Positions 30,965 through 42,779 of a DNA stretch of 64,000 nt are shown here, piece after piece. The notes under the pieces are model-generated. The model saw nothing but the letters and a program-made list of their open reading frames with translations. It was not told the origin of the DNA and did not search any database. The stretch's first letter is position 1. Each line of letters opens with the position of its first letter. Source of the DNA: Hypomyces perniciosus (Eukaryota; Ascomycota; Sordariomycetes; Hypocreales; Hypocreaceae). The DNA is taken from the NCBI GenBank assembly GCA_008477525.1, contig SPDT01000004.1, positions 930,001-994,000 of the forward strand, given 5' to 3'. The position numbers were made by a program, and so were the translations under genes.

Positions 30965-32462
30965 CTATATGAATGGAAAGCTAGGCTCGATGGCATCTCT
31001 CCACGCCTTGATCCCCCCTTGTATATCGGTGATCACACGATTGCCCCTGTGGCTGATGCCCATTTCCCTGAAACTCTTCGCGACGATTTGCGAATCGTTG
31101 CCCACCCGGCAGATGACGTAGATGGGAGCATCATCAGCGCGCAGCTCATCCGGGATCAATTCAGCATGCGAGAGTACCCTGCTAAATCGGCTCTTGGGGA
31201 TATTGATGGACCCCTCAAGGTGGCAGATGTCGAAGTTTTCCTTCTCCCTGACATCCACCAATATGTGTTTTTCCTTCTCCCGACAGATGCGGTCGTACTC
31301 ATGAACCGTGATGCGCTCCTCTGGCTGGAGCAGCCTCACCGGTTGCGCTACCCCACAGAATTGGACGTAATAACCCGAGGAAGATTTCAACTCCTTGAGG
31401 GTCAAGGTCGCATTGTTTTCGCAACACACAGTACAACCAGCCCGCTGGCCCCTCATGATGACGGTTCTGAATGGCTTGTCATCCATGGCACTGAAGAGCA
31501 ACATAGTTGTCGGCTTAACCTCCACATTCGTTGCCACGTCCAAACCTCCCCTAGCGATCAACTTGATCGCTTCAAGCGCCTGTAGCACGCCCATGACACC
31601 GACAACCGGACCGACGATGCCACCCTCGCCGCACGAGACAACGCTGTCTGGAGGCGGTGATGTGGGCCAGATGCAGCGGTAACAGGGGCCCTTGCCCGGT
31701 GGGTTGTTGAGCACTATGAGCTGGCCGGAGGTCTGTAGCGCGGAGGCCGAGATGAGTGGCTTGCCGAGAAGGACGCAGAAGTCGGAGATGAGGTAGCGTG
31801 AGGTAGGATGATCGGTGCAGTCGAGCACGAGGTCGTATTGAGAGAGGATCTCCTCGGCGTTTTGAGGGGTGAGATGTGATGGATGGGCGTTGTACGTGAT
31901 GGAGGGATTGAGCCTGCAGAGAGAGATTAACAATGGTTTGTTCTCATGATATGGTGGTGAATTTCTGACTTGCCCCTTGAGATATGTAATGGCGCTCTCG
32001 ACCTTGCTCATCCCAACGCGAGCCGTCGAGTGAGCAACCTGTCTGTGCAGGTTTGACACCTCGACGACATCACCATCCACGAGCCCCAAGACGCCAACTC
32101 CAGCTCCAGCAAGATACGCCGCAGCCGGACATCCCAGGCCTCCTGCGCCAACAAGCAGAACCCTAGCCTTGTTGAGTCTCAGCTGCGCTGCCCGAATGAT
32201 CAGCTCCTCAAGCTTGGAGAAGGGCCTTTGGTAGCGGGTGAGAGATCATACCTTGTAATCCAAACTTGGGCACAATCATCTGTCTGCTATACCGCTGATA
32301 GTGGTGCGGCTCCAACGGCCACTTCCATGTCTTTCCCGCCTCTTGTTCATCCCGGGCTCTCTGTGCCTCCGCAAGAGCGAGTTGTGATTTCAGCTCTGCG
32401 AGTTCGGCCTCGCGCTTGGTAATCTCCCTACGGAGGTTTTCAATCTTGTCAACCCTAGCCAT
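30965..32462 (-). CDS. UBA4: Adenylyltransferase and sulfurtransferase Uba4 (MOCS3), 457 aa
   Basis: Uba4 adenylates and thiocarboxylates Urm1 for tRNA 2-thiolation and protein urmylation, and in many fungi also activates the molybdopterin synthase small subunit. Exons: 32462-32252, 32187-31974 and 31913-30965. Intron 1 (32188-32251) is GT-AG; intron 2 (31914-31973) is GC-AG (GCAAGT), 60 bases and free of stops, so it looks coding if not removed. An N-terminal coiled coil (IENLRREITKREAEL) precedes the ThiF/MoeB domain with GAGGLGCPAAAYLAGAG, LVDGDVVEVSNLHRQ, CYRC and CTVCC zinc cysteines, and active-site region VVSCGEGGIVGPV. The C-terminal rhodanese domain has HILVDVREKENFDICHL and catalytic loop CRVGNDS. 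It is divergent from SLX9, with 252 bases between the two starts. Confidence 0.95.
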
Positions 32463-32714
32463 GAGACAGTTCTATCTTTGAATTATAATTGATCACTCAG
32501 GTGTACTTTCTTTTTGGAAAAAGAATGTTGAAGATGTGATAGTAGTGTTGGTTAGTAGGTACATGACAATTTGCCCCTCCATGAAACACCCCCCCGCCTT
32601 CACCTTCGGTGAAACCGTCCACACCGAAAATATTTCCCCAGATTTTCCATCTTATCACCAACTTTTTCCCTTCTATACACCCAACAAACCACACCAACCA
32701 AACTCACATTCAAA
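32463..32714. promoter_or_regulatory. Shared divergent promoter of UBA4 and SLX9
   Basis: Only 252 bases separate the two start codons, so both genes must use this region. It has pyrimidine-rich leaders on the SLX9 side. No specific factor site could be assigned. Confidence 0.6.
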
Positions 32715-33388
32715 ATGGCAAGCCTCCCACAGCCCATACCCACACTCACGATCCCAAACTAACCTCTCACCTCCACTCTATATAGGCCCCCTTACCCCCT
32801 ACCCTCAAAAAACCATCCGCAACCACCCTCCGCCACGCCCGCCTCTCCGGCTCCGTCCACCCTCTCGCGCCCGACAAAACCTTCCGCGCCAACGCCTCCA
32901 CCTCCGACTCCTTCCTCGAATCCAAGCGCGACAAGCGCATCATCAAGCACTCGTCCTTCGTCTCGCGCATTGCCTCGTCCTCGTCGCGCGTCTCCAAGTC
33001 CAAGAAGCGCAGCCGCAAACCAAGCAACAACCTGACCACGCTGGACAGCTTAGCCGATGCGCTGCCCGAGCTGGAGGACGGGGAGGGCGGCGCGGAGGTG
33101 CTGGAGGGGAAAGTGCGGCATAAGAGCTTGAGGAGTAAGAAGGGTGCGTTGAGGAGGAAAGAGAGGATTGTGAAGGGAGAGATGGAGAGGTTTGGCGTGA
33201 GTATGGCAAAGTTGACGGGTATGCCGGAGCAGCAGCAGCAGAAGTCACAACAACAAGTGCAGAGCAGCGGAGATGTAAATGCTGCTGGCTTAAGCACGAG
33301 TGCGCCGACAGCGAATAGGTGGGCCGCGCTGAGAGGATATATTTCTGCTACGATGGAGCAGAACCCTGCGTTTACGAATAAGAACTGA
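32715..33388 (+). CDS. SLX9: Ribosome biogenesis protein Slx9, 201 aa
   Basis: Slx9 acts in 40S maturation and export in the nucleolus. The main exon (32786-33388) contains the family core: SFLESKRDKRIIKHSSFVS, KSKKRSRKPSNNL, SLADALPELED, and the basic motif LRSKKGALRRKERIVKGEME followed by RFGVSMAKL. The frame has no ATG of its own near the N terminus. An ATG at 32715 followed at once by GCAAGC, a CTAAC at 32757 and an acceptor TATATAG at 32779-32785 gives a 68-bp GC-AG intron directly behind the start codon and the protein start MAPLPPTLKKPSATTL. A Gln run (EQQQQKSQQQVQ) lies near the C terminus. Confidence 0.87.
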
Positions 33389-34087
33389 GGTGGGATCGGA
33401 AGAGGGGATGCATTACATTACATTGCATTTGTGCCAGCATGCATGGAAGTCGAGATCATATTGGAGATCGATCATGTACGAAATGTCACGGCAAGGGTTG
33501 TTTCATGGGACCTTTTATGAATGGCTGTATCAAGGTCCCCATTCTGCAATGCTTTGGAGTTGGTGGAGTTAAAAAGGAAATCAATCAGCACAATTATCAG
33601 GGATGAGGAGTCAACGCAATTGTCAATGATGAAATTCAAAGTATACCATTGAACACTGTGCTTCCAGACCTCGTCACCCTCCCCAGGCCAGTTCCGCTCA
33701 CCTCAACATTGCAGTCAATGTCTCAACGAAACCCTGTAACACCGCATCGCCTCTTCGTGAAAAGCCGTCATGGTCATATCTCATAGCAATAGCTGGTATC
33801 GTCGCAACGATGAGGTCCCTCGCCTCATCCTCATGGTCCCTCTAATGTACAGAATCATGCTCTCATCCTCTTCGCATCTTTCCTAAGCCATTACCAAACT
33901 ATCCAACGCCAAAGACAAGAAGAAGAAAAAATGATGGTGAAGAACAAATACCTGACCTCATTGCCCTGCAATAAAAAAAACACGTAAGAGAACATGACAT
34001 GTGAAATAGGAGACCACGGAGCCTGGCGGAATGTCCCAACATCAGGGGCTACTATCAAATCGACTTGCCTCGGAGCCAGCCGAAAAC
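33389..34087. other. Intergenic between convergent SLX9 and the protease gene
   Basis: 3' flanks of two convergent genes. No gene or repeat recognised apart from A runs near 33925 and 33970. Confidence 0.55.
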
Positions 34088-34558
34088 CTATTCCAGAGCC
34101 GATTTGACCCCCTGGTTTTTGATGGGAGTGTTGGTAGACTTGGGAGTGAGCACACTATGTTGGGACCCACTGCGAGCATGGTCCAGTCGCTTCATCCTGC
34201 CAAACTTTTCCTCGAGCAGTGTGAGTTTGCGGACAGGTGGTGTGGGCGCGGCAGTCTTGCTGACAGATGAAGTGACAGGGCGCGGGATGCGCTTTGGAGA
34301 ATCAACCTTGGTCTTGCCGTTTACCTTGGCCGGGCCATCGGGTTTGTTTTTGCCAATGCCTGTTGTTGTACTTGGGCTCTTTGGTGCAACTCTCCTTGCG
34401 CCAGCGGGAGCTGAGACTTTGCTTGCGCCGGATGATTTGGACGTCTTCTTTTGGTTCCCTTGCTCTTTCTCTTGCTCTTGCTCTTGCTCTTTCTCTTGCT
34501 GCTCGATCTCGGCTAGAAGTCTCTCAAATTTCTGTATGCTACCATAGCGGGCCGCTCT
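34088..34558 (-). other. 156-codon open extension behind the protease stop codon
   Basis: In the protease frame, right behind the TAG at 34559-34561, 156 sense codons follow (RAARYGSIQKFERLLAEIEQ, a Glu/Gln-rich coiled coil, then a Lys/Pro/Ser-rich tail ending VKSALE and a TAG at 34088-34090). No start codon of its own exists near the beginning, so it must be reached from the upstream exon. An acceptor GGTAG at 34539, used with the donor at 34666, would bypass the TAG in the right phase and give a 456-residue protein. Loss of a CAG codon to TAG is the other explanation. The start of this piece is therefore 34538 (if spliced) or 34558 (if read through). Confidence 0.55.
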
Positions 34559-36180
34559 CTATTCGATCCGCGGAGGCGTTTTGTTTGACGAAAATGGGCT
34601 TGCGCTTCTCCTGGCGCATATCAGCAGACAGATCAATTAGGGCAATGATTTTCCAGGGACACTCACGACCGACGGCGCTCACCCTCCTTGCGCAGGTTCT
34701 CAATGATTCGGAGCATTTCCTTGCGACCGCCGTTGCTATCGACCATCTTTCCAGCCATGCTCATTGACACCTTTTCCCGCGCATTGGCGGCGAGGAGACG
34801 CTTGACAAGCAAATGCCGCATGATAAGACACACAAAGACACCGCAGTCGCTGCCATTCTCTTGCTGGGGACAATCCTCCAAGTTGACGAAGCGGATAGGT
34901 CGCTGCACAATCTCGCTGAGCTTTCGCGTCGCCACGTTCGCTTCTGCGTAGTTGGCGCCGCCAAGGGAATCGTAGTGGAAGGCAACACCATCGAGAACAG
35001 ACACAAGTAACAAGGACCAGTGGCTACCACCCTCGGCGAGCCCGACGTTCCGATTGTCGTTGATAGGGAGGAAGCAATGTGTGACCTTGGAGAAGTCGGG
35101 CAGAGCAGCGCGGACATGTCGCATATCGGGCTCCTTCATCAGCAGAAAGGTCATGCTGGGTCGGAGGAGAATGATGCGAGCTTGCGGGTAGCGCGTGAGG
35201 GTTTCGTGCTCGAGATACTCCTCCCAGAAGGCGATGTTGTTGTCAGTCAACCAGTCGTTCTTGAGCGACTTGATGTCCTCGACGGTTAGCAGCACATCGT
35301 AGTAGCTGAGATATGCTTTCTCGGGAGACAGCTGCAAAGAGCTCTGTTAGCAGAGGGACACAACGCCTAGGAGCCATGTGAATGGAACCTACAGTATCGC
35401 CGAAATGGCGTGCCATGCGCTGTCGAAAGGGCATTTTGGTGGTGCGCTTCGTCCTTTTCTTAGGCGTGTCCTCGTTCGTCGAGTCTGAACTGCCGCGCGA
35501 AGGAATTGAGCCGTAGGAATCGGTGGTTTCGGATGAACTGGCGCTGTCGAGGCGGCGGCGACGGATGGAGAAGAGGCGAGGAAGACGACTGAAGATGGGC
35601 GAAAGAAACGAAGATCAGAGACAAAAGTGACGGCAGAGAGAAAAAAATGCGGGGCGTGGGGGGAGATGACGGAAAAGAGCAGGTGAGAAGATGGTGAGAG
35701 CGACACGTGTGGGGCAGCAGAAGCCTGTAAGACGCTGAAAATACAGTGGCTTCAGAAGCTCTCAGATGCGTGCGCCAGAAGGAGACTTGGTGGGTTACAC
35801 GCAGGCAGGCAGGCAATCAATCAATCAATTAATCAATCAATCCGAGGCAACGGCGGGGACTTGAGGGGTTTTGTATTGAAGCGCAACAAATGACTTGTGA
35901 TTGAATGGGTGAACTGAACAGCCAAAGAGTGAGGCTTAGCTCCGGCACCTTCGTCGTTACGTAGCAATAGCACCAGCTGACCAGCAGCTAAAGTAGTAGC
36001 GACAAAAAAGCCAAGGTCTGGGGGAACAGTAAGAATGAACGAAGCCGGCAAACCCGGAGAGGAGAGAGAGAGACAGGCTGGTGAACAGAAAGTGAAGCAG
36101 TAATAAGACGTTCGTTCTCACCTGGATGGTGACGAAGATGAAGACGACGAAGACCACGACAAAGTCCGTGACGAACCCAT
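34559..36180 (-). CDS. Ulp1/SENP8-type (DEN1-like) cysteine protease, about 323 aa
   Basis: Peptidase C48 fold, closest in layout to deneddylases that remove NEDD8/Rub1. Exons: 36180-36122 (tentative), 35588-35393, 35331-34667 and 34610-34559. The catalytic triad is visible: His in GGSHWSLLLVSV, Asp in FHYDSLGGAN, Cys in QQENGSDCGVFVC, with the oxyanion Gln. The N-terminal part has a Ser-rich start, DSYGSIPSRGSSDS and the conserved MPFRQRMARHFGDT. Exon 1 is inferred from an ATG, a GTGAGA donor, a CATCTTCAG acceptor and matching phase across a 533-bp intron; a start at 35434 is the conservative alternative. The last exon ends SASPFSSNKTPPRIE and TAG, but the frame continues openly beyond it (next entry). 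Confidence 0.78.
35816..35841. repeat. AATC tetranucleotide microsatellite
   Basis: CAATCAATCAATCAATTAATCAATCAATCC, about six units with one TTAA interruption, within the long intron proposed for the protease gene. A similar TCAATCAATCAATCAATCAA run lies at 36420-36439. Confidence 0.8.
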
Positions 36181-37466
36181 GGTACGAAGTATAATATAAT
36201 AAATAATATAGGTAGTATGATATAATATATCGGGAAGTAAAAAGAAACGAATAAGTGAACAATCTCTTTCGTTCTCTTCTCCTCCTTCTCTCTGCTGAGG
36301 CTCGTGTGGTATTTATTTATTAAACTTTTCGTTAGGCATCAAAAAACAACGGCAATCCCGTCGGTTAGTAGGCTGGTTCACTTTGTTGTTCGCAGCTAAG
36401 AGGCTGAACAAAACAATCAGTCAATCAATCAATCAATCAACAATACAGGACGAACGAACCACTGCGATGCAATGGACCAGCGGCAGATTGGGTGCCAAAC
36501 GCTTTTTAACAAATAAAACTCCTCCCCCTTTCCTCCTCTCTCCATTCGCAGCAATCCTTCTGCTCACCGTCCAACGGTATGTACGAAGTATGTACTCCGT
36601 ATCTGCGAAGGCATCTGCATCTCCCTTCTGTACGTCACATACGTCACCTTTTCGTGGTCACCATCACCACCAGTCAAGTCAAACCACCACCACCCCCATC
36701 TTCTCAGGTTCCTCCGCCCGCCCCACGGCCCTGCATCTCTGCATTGCATTCAATTGCCTTGTTGGCATGCGCAGACTAATCACATTGGATCGCCAGCATC
36801 GAGGTACATACATACCTGGATACCTAGCAGCCCCCTGTGCCACGTTCTGCCAGTCAATGGCGTTCGATCAGATGTCAGCTCCCCCCAAAAGCACCTCCGC
36901 CCACTGACCGCCCAGTTCTCGGTTCAGCGTCTGTGCTTAGGTAGTAGGCACATACAGTGTGTATCCTGTACGGTGTATACGGAGTAATAGGTACCGACAA
37001 CATTCAACCTCAACCCTCAAACAGTAACCCTAGGAGGTCCATTTTATATCTCGTCTTCACCATGCAATACATAGACCCCTTCTCAAGAAGCCTCCAAGTA
37101 TAGCTATTTGGATGGATCAAGACACGGACTGCTGCTAGCCGTGAGCACATCACCGAGGCCTCCGCCGCCCAGCTCACTGCCCCATCCCAGCTTCAACCTG
37201 ACTGGTCATTCACTCAATATCCATCGGCCTGCATCATGCGTCGTCGTCTGCCTCCGCCACCATGTAACGATTCTTGCATTTCCATTAATTAGCTAACAGT
37301 TGACGGCTCGCGTACCGCACATCCGGCACTTGCCGAGCCCAGCAAATCTCCCATAACCGAGTCAGTATTTCTCCGTATTAGTCTCCCATCGTATGCAGAT
37401 TCCAACACCCAAATGGCCGTGCTCATGCTTCCAGACATGGTTCTCCTGCAACAATTATGCCCCCAT
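36181..37466. other. Intergenic, promoter side of the protease gene, no gene seen
   Basis: About 1.3 kb. It contains TACGAAGTA at 36183, overlapping the proposed protease start region, and again at 36582, beside TACTCCGTA at 36593, a TACGGAGTA at 36978, and an AATC microsatellite. Open frames here are short and unrecognised. Confidence 0.55.
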
Positions 37467-40345
37467 TCAACTCTCGCTTCTGTTTCCCATCTGGGCTCCC
37501 TGCTCGCCCAATAGTTGGCCATGCAGAGCCCGTAGGCTCGTGCTCGCCCGTTCGTACATGATACGCCGCTGCGCCAAGCTTTCCTCCAATTCCATCACCG
37601 ACCGCTCTCGACCCCGACTGTTTGTCTCAATGGTTTCTCTGGCATTCTGCAACACCTTCCCGAACTGGACGCCATCTTTGTTGAACATGTCTGCAAACGC
37701 CTTGCCCTCCTTCAAGCATCGCCGTTGAAGTCGCCCCACACACTCGATCCCACTCTGGCGGTATACGTCCGCAACCTTGTAGACTGTTGCCTCCTTGGAC
37801 GCAAGGTGAGCTGCCAGTTGCTAATGAGTGGTCAGTAATCTCAGCCCTTTGAACTGGCGGTCACGAGACTCACGTCAATGACCTGGTGTAGTTGTTTGCT
37901 TATATCATTCCCCTGTACCGTCCAAGGCTTGTTCACATGTAATTTGTCTTCTCGTTCGATTCCCTGCTCCTGCATATTTTGGTCGCCAATGTCTCCCCTG
38001 TTTTGTTCAAAGCTGGCCAATATCTGAGCCCGGAGTTCATCATTAACACTGTGCCGTTGACGGTGTGCTGGTGCCAAGTCAGATTGCTGATCTGTCGTCT
38101 GTAGCCAGCTAGACGAAGGGACATATCCTTTCATAGTTGGGCGTTGAGAGACTTGTGTATCGCCGTCTGAGATGCGCTTTTTTCCAAAATCAATTCCTGG
38201 AAGAATCGATGATTCAGAAACAAAGGCAATATCCGCGTCTGTCACCGGAAACTTTTGATGCTGGCGATTATGGGGTAGGTCCGTTTCGATCGACCATGGT
38301 CCGCCATCTTCCGCCGAAGGAATATCTATGCGTGCCGCATGTTTCACTGGAACTGGGCTTCCTTTCTCACTGACACTAAATTGCCGAGAAAGCCGTCTTC
38401 CTGTTAGCTGCTGAACATTCGCCGTATCCCCAAACCGACCCAGGCCCTGTCTCCCTGTTGTTGAATTCTTGGCCGAATCTCCACGGTTTGGAGGACCGTT
38501 GGATCTTGTAGTCAAGATATTTGGGTCTCGCTTCGCAAGACCTGTCCTTGTCCCCTTGATGCTACCCTGATCAGTAACATCATTGGTTGACTCTGGATTC
38601 TGGGCCTTGCTAATGTTCTGTGCCATGGCTGATGCTGGAACAGCCTTCTTGTCGGCTGTGTCACCGATGCTGGGAGGTGCTTCTGGTTTGACCCGTTTGA
38701 TCTTCTCCTGAGAATTAGTTTTGTCGAAACCGGGGTGTTGAATCTGCCGCTTCCCCTGCGCCCTCTCCAGCCAAGATGGTCGTGAAGTGTCGGGTGGAGA
38801 GAACGGCGAATCGTCATTGCTAAGTCCATCCAGACTATCGCTAGGGATGACTACCGGTTGCGCATGTCCCTCAGTACCATTCTCTTTACCTACATCCTTT
38901 CCAGAACATGGCGTCAACTTATTTTCCTGACTCGCTTCTAGCTCTCGCTTGCTTGGGAGCTTCGATGGTGCCAGACACTGTTCAATATCCATATTCTTTT
39001 GCGTCAATGCCGTTGTCGGTGTCTTTTGCGGCGGCTTTGGAGCTGAATTTTTGCCCTTCTTCTTGGGCTGAGTGGACTTTCCTGCGGGTCGTTTTCGAGG
39101 TACCACTACAGGAGAACTGGACGACTTGGCGGATTCCTGAAGCGCACGTACAATTGGCAGTCTGGTGGGCGCGGGTTTCTGTTTCTTCTTGGCTTGAGGG
39201 GGCTTCTTGATCTCCTTGGTGGCCTCGTCGAATTGGATCGGTGCCTTTGCACGTTGTTTGCGCTTCTTCCCTTTCCGGTTATCGACCGAAGGTGGTTGTA
39301 CGACGGGAGACCCAGACGGCGGTTGTTGATGTTGCAGCTCGTCTGTACTCTCGGCTTCGCAACGGTTGGCTTTGTTCGACCTTGGTTCTGTCCTCTGCGA
39401 CTTGCTTGGACCCACGACGTTCCCTGGTAGAAGAAGTAAGGGGGATTTCTGCTGTGGTTCGAGATTCGACGGGGGTTCGTAAGGTATAGCATCTGGCGCT
39501 TCGTCCGACTGGTTCTTCTTTCCCATCGCCTTTTCTTTTCTCGACTTGTTGTTAAGACTTGGCTGCCAGAAATGGCTCCGTGAGCTCATGGGGGCCACAT
39601 CGCGACTGTTCTCATTGTCATCGGCGATTTTTCGGAGCTTCGTCGATTGGGGTGTGGCATCGTACAGTTCCTCAAGGGGCAGATGGGGCGGCGAGTGAGT
39701 CGAACGAATGGGCAAGGTATCAGGGAGATTTCCATGGTTGGCATTGGCCGTCGAGAAAGCTCCTGTGGAGGGGCTTTTGTGAAAATCCCAAATTTCTTTC
39801 AATGCATCCCCCAGTCCAAACGGCGAGCTGCGGCGAGCTGTGGATGCGGTTTCGGAGAAGTCGATGCGGCGTTCCGTTTGAAGACGTTGTTTCTCCTCAA
39901 AATGATCTTCATAGGGCAGCGGGACGGTGTCAGGCAGCATGTTTGTGTCAGGTTTGGGGCTCGAGAACGGTGCAAGGGAGTCGCCATCATCGAACTGCCA
40001 GATATCTCGAGGGGTATCGCCGGAGCGAGCAGGAGAGCTGCGTCGTGTGAGAGACCCTGCCTCCGACCATGCAAAAGATCGAGGTTGTATTGGCTGGCTA
40101 GTCATCTCGTCATCTAATTTGATCAGGTCGACGTCTTCTAAATCATCGTCAAACATGTCCGACTGAAGCCGCTGCCGGTTCTCGCGACCATCGGGGACAA
40201 AGGACTGATCATCAGCTGTCAATGGCCGATTACCAGCTGCTTGATGGTCACGGCTTGTTGGGGTGGTTTCCAGCTCGCCAAACTGAGTTGGCTGCCTTTG
40301 CAGACGCCCGACCTTGGTCGATTTTGTGCGAGTTCGTGGTGCCAT
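37467..40345 (-). CDS. Large disordered, basic, probably nuclear protein, about 950 aa
   Basis: Not recognised. Exon 1 runs from the ATG at 40345 (MAPRTRTKSTKVGRLQ; an upstream in-frame ATG at 40435 is also possible) to 37874, and exon 2 from 37820 to 37467; the intron 37821-37873 (GTGAGT...CATTAG) is phase 0 and joins HQVID to QLAAHLASKEATVYKVADVY. Most of the protein is disordered with an acidic patch FDDDLEDVDLIKLDDE, several Ser-Pro sites and strong basic clusters (RKGKKRKQRAKAP, PPQAKKKQKPAP, TQPKKKGKNSAP) that look like nuclear localisation signals. The last about 150 residues are predicted helical and are the only folded-looking part (VGRLQRRCLKEGKAFADMF, ELEESLAQRRIMYERAS). A chromatin or meiotic role is possible but is only a guess. 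Confidence 0.8.
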
Positions 40346-40952
40346 TTTGAGGCTGTAACGACTGAGTACACCGCAATAAACGTCGTTCAGATTCTCAGGT
40401 CCAGGATACACAACAAAGGCGTCGAATCGGGACAAGTGATAATCTGAATGGCTTCCAACTGGTTTCGGTCGTCACCTTGCGGTTTGAACGTGGCTTTCAG
40501 AGGAAGTCGAGGCGGGTGGCGGGTTTCAGGAGTATAATTGTCTGCCAACAGGTAACGGAAGACGCTGCGACGCTGTATTCACCGACATCGACACCATTCA
40601 ATGGAAATGCATTGGTTGATGGATATTCAATATGTGAAAATCGTCAACATTTTACGATGGAATTTTGTTCTAGTGGAGGTGGTCCATGGTCCAGGAAGAG
40701 AGGGCAGGAGCGTTGCCTTGCTGATTGGGAAGGAGCGGTCATGGAGTTCGCAGGTCACGTTGGCACTATTTCGTACACCAAGTGCCATATACAAGTTCTG
40801 TGAAGAAAATGAGCTTAATAGAAATACAATTAACAGCAGAATAAAGAGCAAGGTAAAAATACAGAATAATGAAGAAAGAAAGAAAAAAACATCCAGTTCC
40901 GCAAAGCCTTGTCAAAGGGCGTTTGCCCACAGCGTTTGCAAGTATAGTATTT

Positions 40953-42779
40953 TTACAACACGTTCTTCCATCCAGCTTCACGGCACTTCTTCACTAGCGA
41001 CTTGACCTCCTGGGAACGAGCTCTAGTCGTGACCATGAGGGCGTCAGGGGCGTCAACAATGACAATGTCGTCCACTCCAAGACAAGTAATGAGACGACCC
41101 GATACTGGTACAACAATTCCACCAGCAGTCTGCTCAGAAACAACTATAGAACCGTCAGTTTGATTGTGTTACTGTAATGTGACAGGCCAGAATTACCCAA
41201 ATTTTGATCACCAAGCACACGAGGCTTGTTTGACTCCGCGGGCAACATCTCAGCCAAAGACGAGAAGTCACCTACATCATCCCAACCTACCAACCAATAT
41301 TAGCAAAAAAATATTTTTCAAAGGGCTGGATAATAAGACTCACCAAATGTCGCTGGAATCACAGCAACCTTGCCTTGGGCAGCGGCAGGCTCTGCAACGG
41401 CGTTGTCAATGGCAATTTTCTCCAGCGAAGGCCAAACCTCTTCCAAAGCAAGTTTGCGCGCACTTTCGTCTTCCCAGACCTCAGAAATCTTGACGAGCCC
41501 TTCATGCAGAATTGGACAATACTCCTTGAGTAGATCCATGAGCAGCGACGCCTTGGTGACGAACATGCCCGCATTCCATCGGTATTGGCCCGTGCCGAGG
41601 TACTTGGCCGCAGTGTGCGCGCCAGGCTTCTCCTTGAATGAACTGACCAGCCGTGCGTGGGGCGCAGATTTGAGATGCAGTCGTTCACCAAGTCGAATGT
41701 ACCCAAAGCCAGTGGCTGGATGCGAAGGGGCAATGCCAATCGTCACGAGATAGCCCTCCTTGGCGACCTCAACAGCCTCGGTGACGGCAGCGAGAAATGC
41801 CTCTTCGCCCGATATCATATGGTCTGCCGCAAAGGATCCAATAACTGCATCTGGATCACGCTTGAGTAGAACAGCAGCGGCCAAACCGATAGCAGCCATA
41901 GAATCCTTGGGTCCAGGCTCAGTAAACAGATTCGAGGCCTGCAAATTGGGCAGTTGGCCGAGAATGCCCTCAGAGTGAGCAGGCCCAGCCACAACAGTCA
42001 TTCGAGAAGGACCGGCCAGGGGTAGCAGCCGGTCCCAAGTCGATTGGAGCAGACTGTTCCCACAGAGATTGACATCGAGGAGAAACTTGGGGTGGTTCTC
42101 GCGGGAAAGCGGCCAGAGACGGGTGCCAGCCCCTCCCGCGGGAATCACCACATAGAAGCCCGGGATCTCGCGGTTGTTGAGAAAATGAAACGAAGCACTA
42201 GCTGGGACTTCACGGAAAACTGGTGTGACCAGGGCCGGAGAAGTCAGAGACTGGCGTGGCAGAAAAGGCGATCTTGCTCGCGCCCGGCCAGAATTGGGGG
42301 GAACAGCTGCCGAAAAGCCCGTGGGGCTAACATTTCGTCCTTGCTGCTATGTGCAGTAATAACTTGTAAGCAAGCGCATTTATTGGGCGAATCAGAATGC
42401 TGGTGCTTCTCGTCCGATATCTTCTCGATGGATTTGTCGTCCTCAGATGTTGCGTCACACAGTGACAGGTGAACTCACGGAGAGGTTTTCTTTCAGCAGG
42501 CGCTCCATATTCTCGTTAGAGGTGCGGAGGTCTGCGCACTCCTTGCGCAGTTCGGCCATTTCTTGGTTCTGTATCACACGCATTAGCTTCGTCATTGACA
42601 TATTGCGAAAGCATGATGAGATGGCTAGCACAGTATGCTTAATGCCAAGTGATGCCGCAATCGTCTTTCACGACGAGGAGGAACTTCAAATGCCTTACCT
42701 GCTTCTCCATCGCATTCATAATACGCTCAAGCATGGTTTCAATGCCCATCTTGGCCACCTGAGGCACTGACGCAGCCAT
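40953..42779 (-). CDS. Mannose-1-phosphate guanylyltransferase (ManC type) with coiled-coil leader, about 483 aa
   Basis: Makes GDP-mannose from GTP and mannose-1-phosphate. Deduced exons: 42779-42699, 42568-42479, 42343-41344, 41286-41197 and 41143-40953, all in phase. The catalytic domain begins FYVVIPAGGAGTRLWPLSR (nucleotidyltransferase signature), then HPKFLLDV, SFAADHMI, GYIRLGERL, FKEKPGAHTAAKYL, YRWNAGMFV, and after an intron GWDDVGDFSSLAEML and the tail VDDIVIVDAPDALMV. This is the bacterial ManC/RfbM layout, not the usual eukaryotic Psa1/MPG1 type. The first two exons encode a helical coiled coil (MLERIMNAMEKQNQEMAEL, NENMERLLKENLS), followed by a Ser/Pro/Arg linker. Exons 1-2 could be a separate short gene, but phase and splice signals favour a fusion. 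The short frame starting with GTG at 42151 is only part of exon 3. Confidence 0.85.

Noticed and set aside
32536..33123. 195-codon Pro/Arg/Gln-rich ORF
   Set aside because: Shadow of SLX9 in another frame; it spans the SLX9 promoter and intron.
41318..42151. Guanylyltransferase frame starting with GTG at 42151
   Set aside because: GTG here is an internal Val codon; the frame continues upstream to a splice acceptor at 42344.
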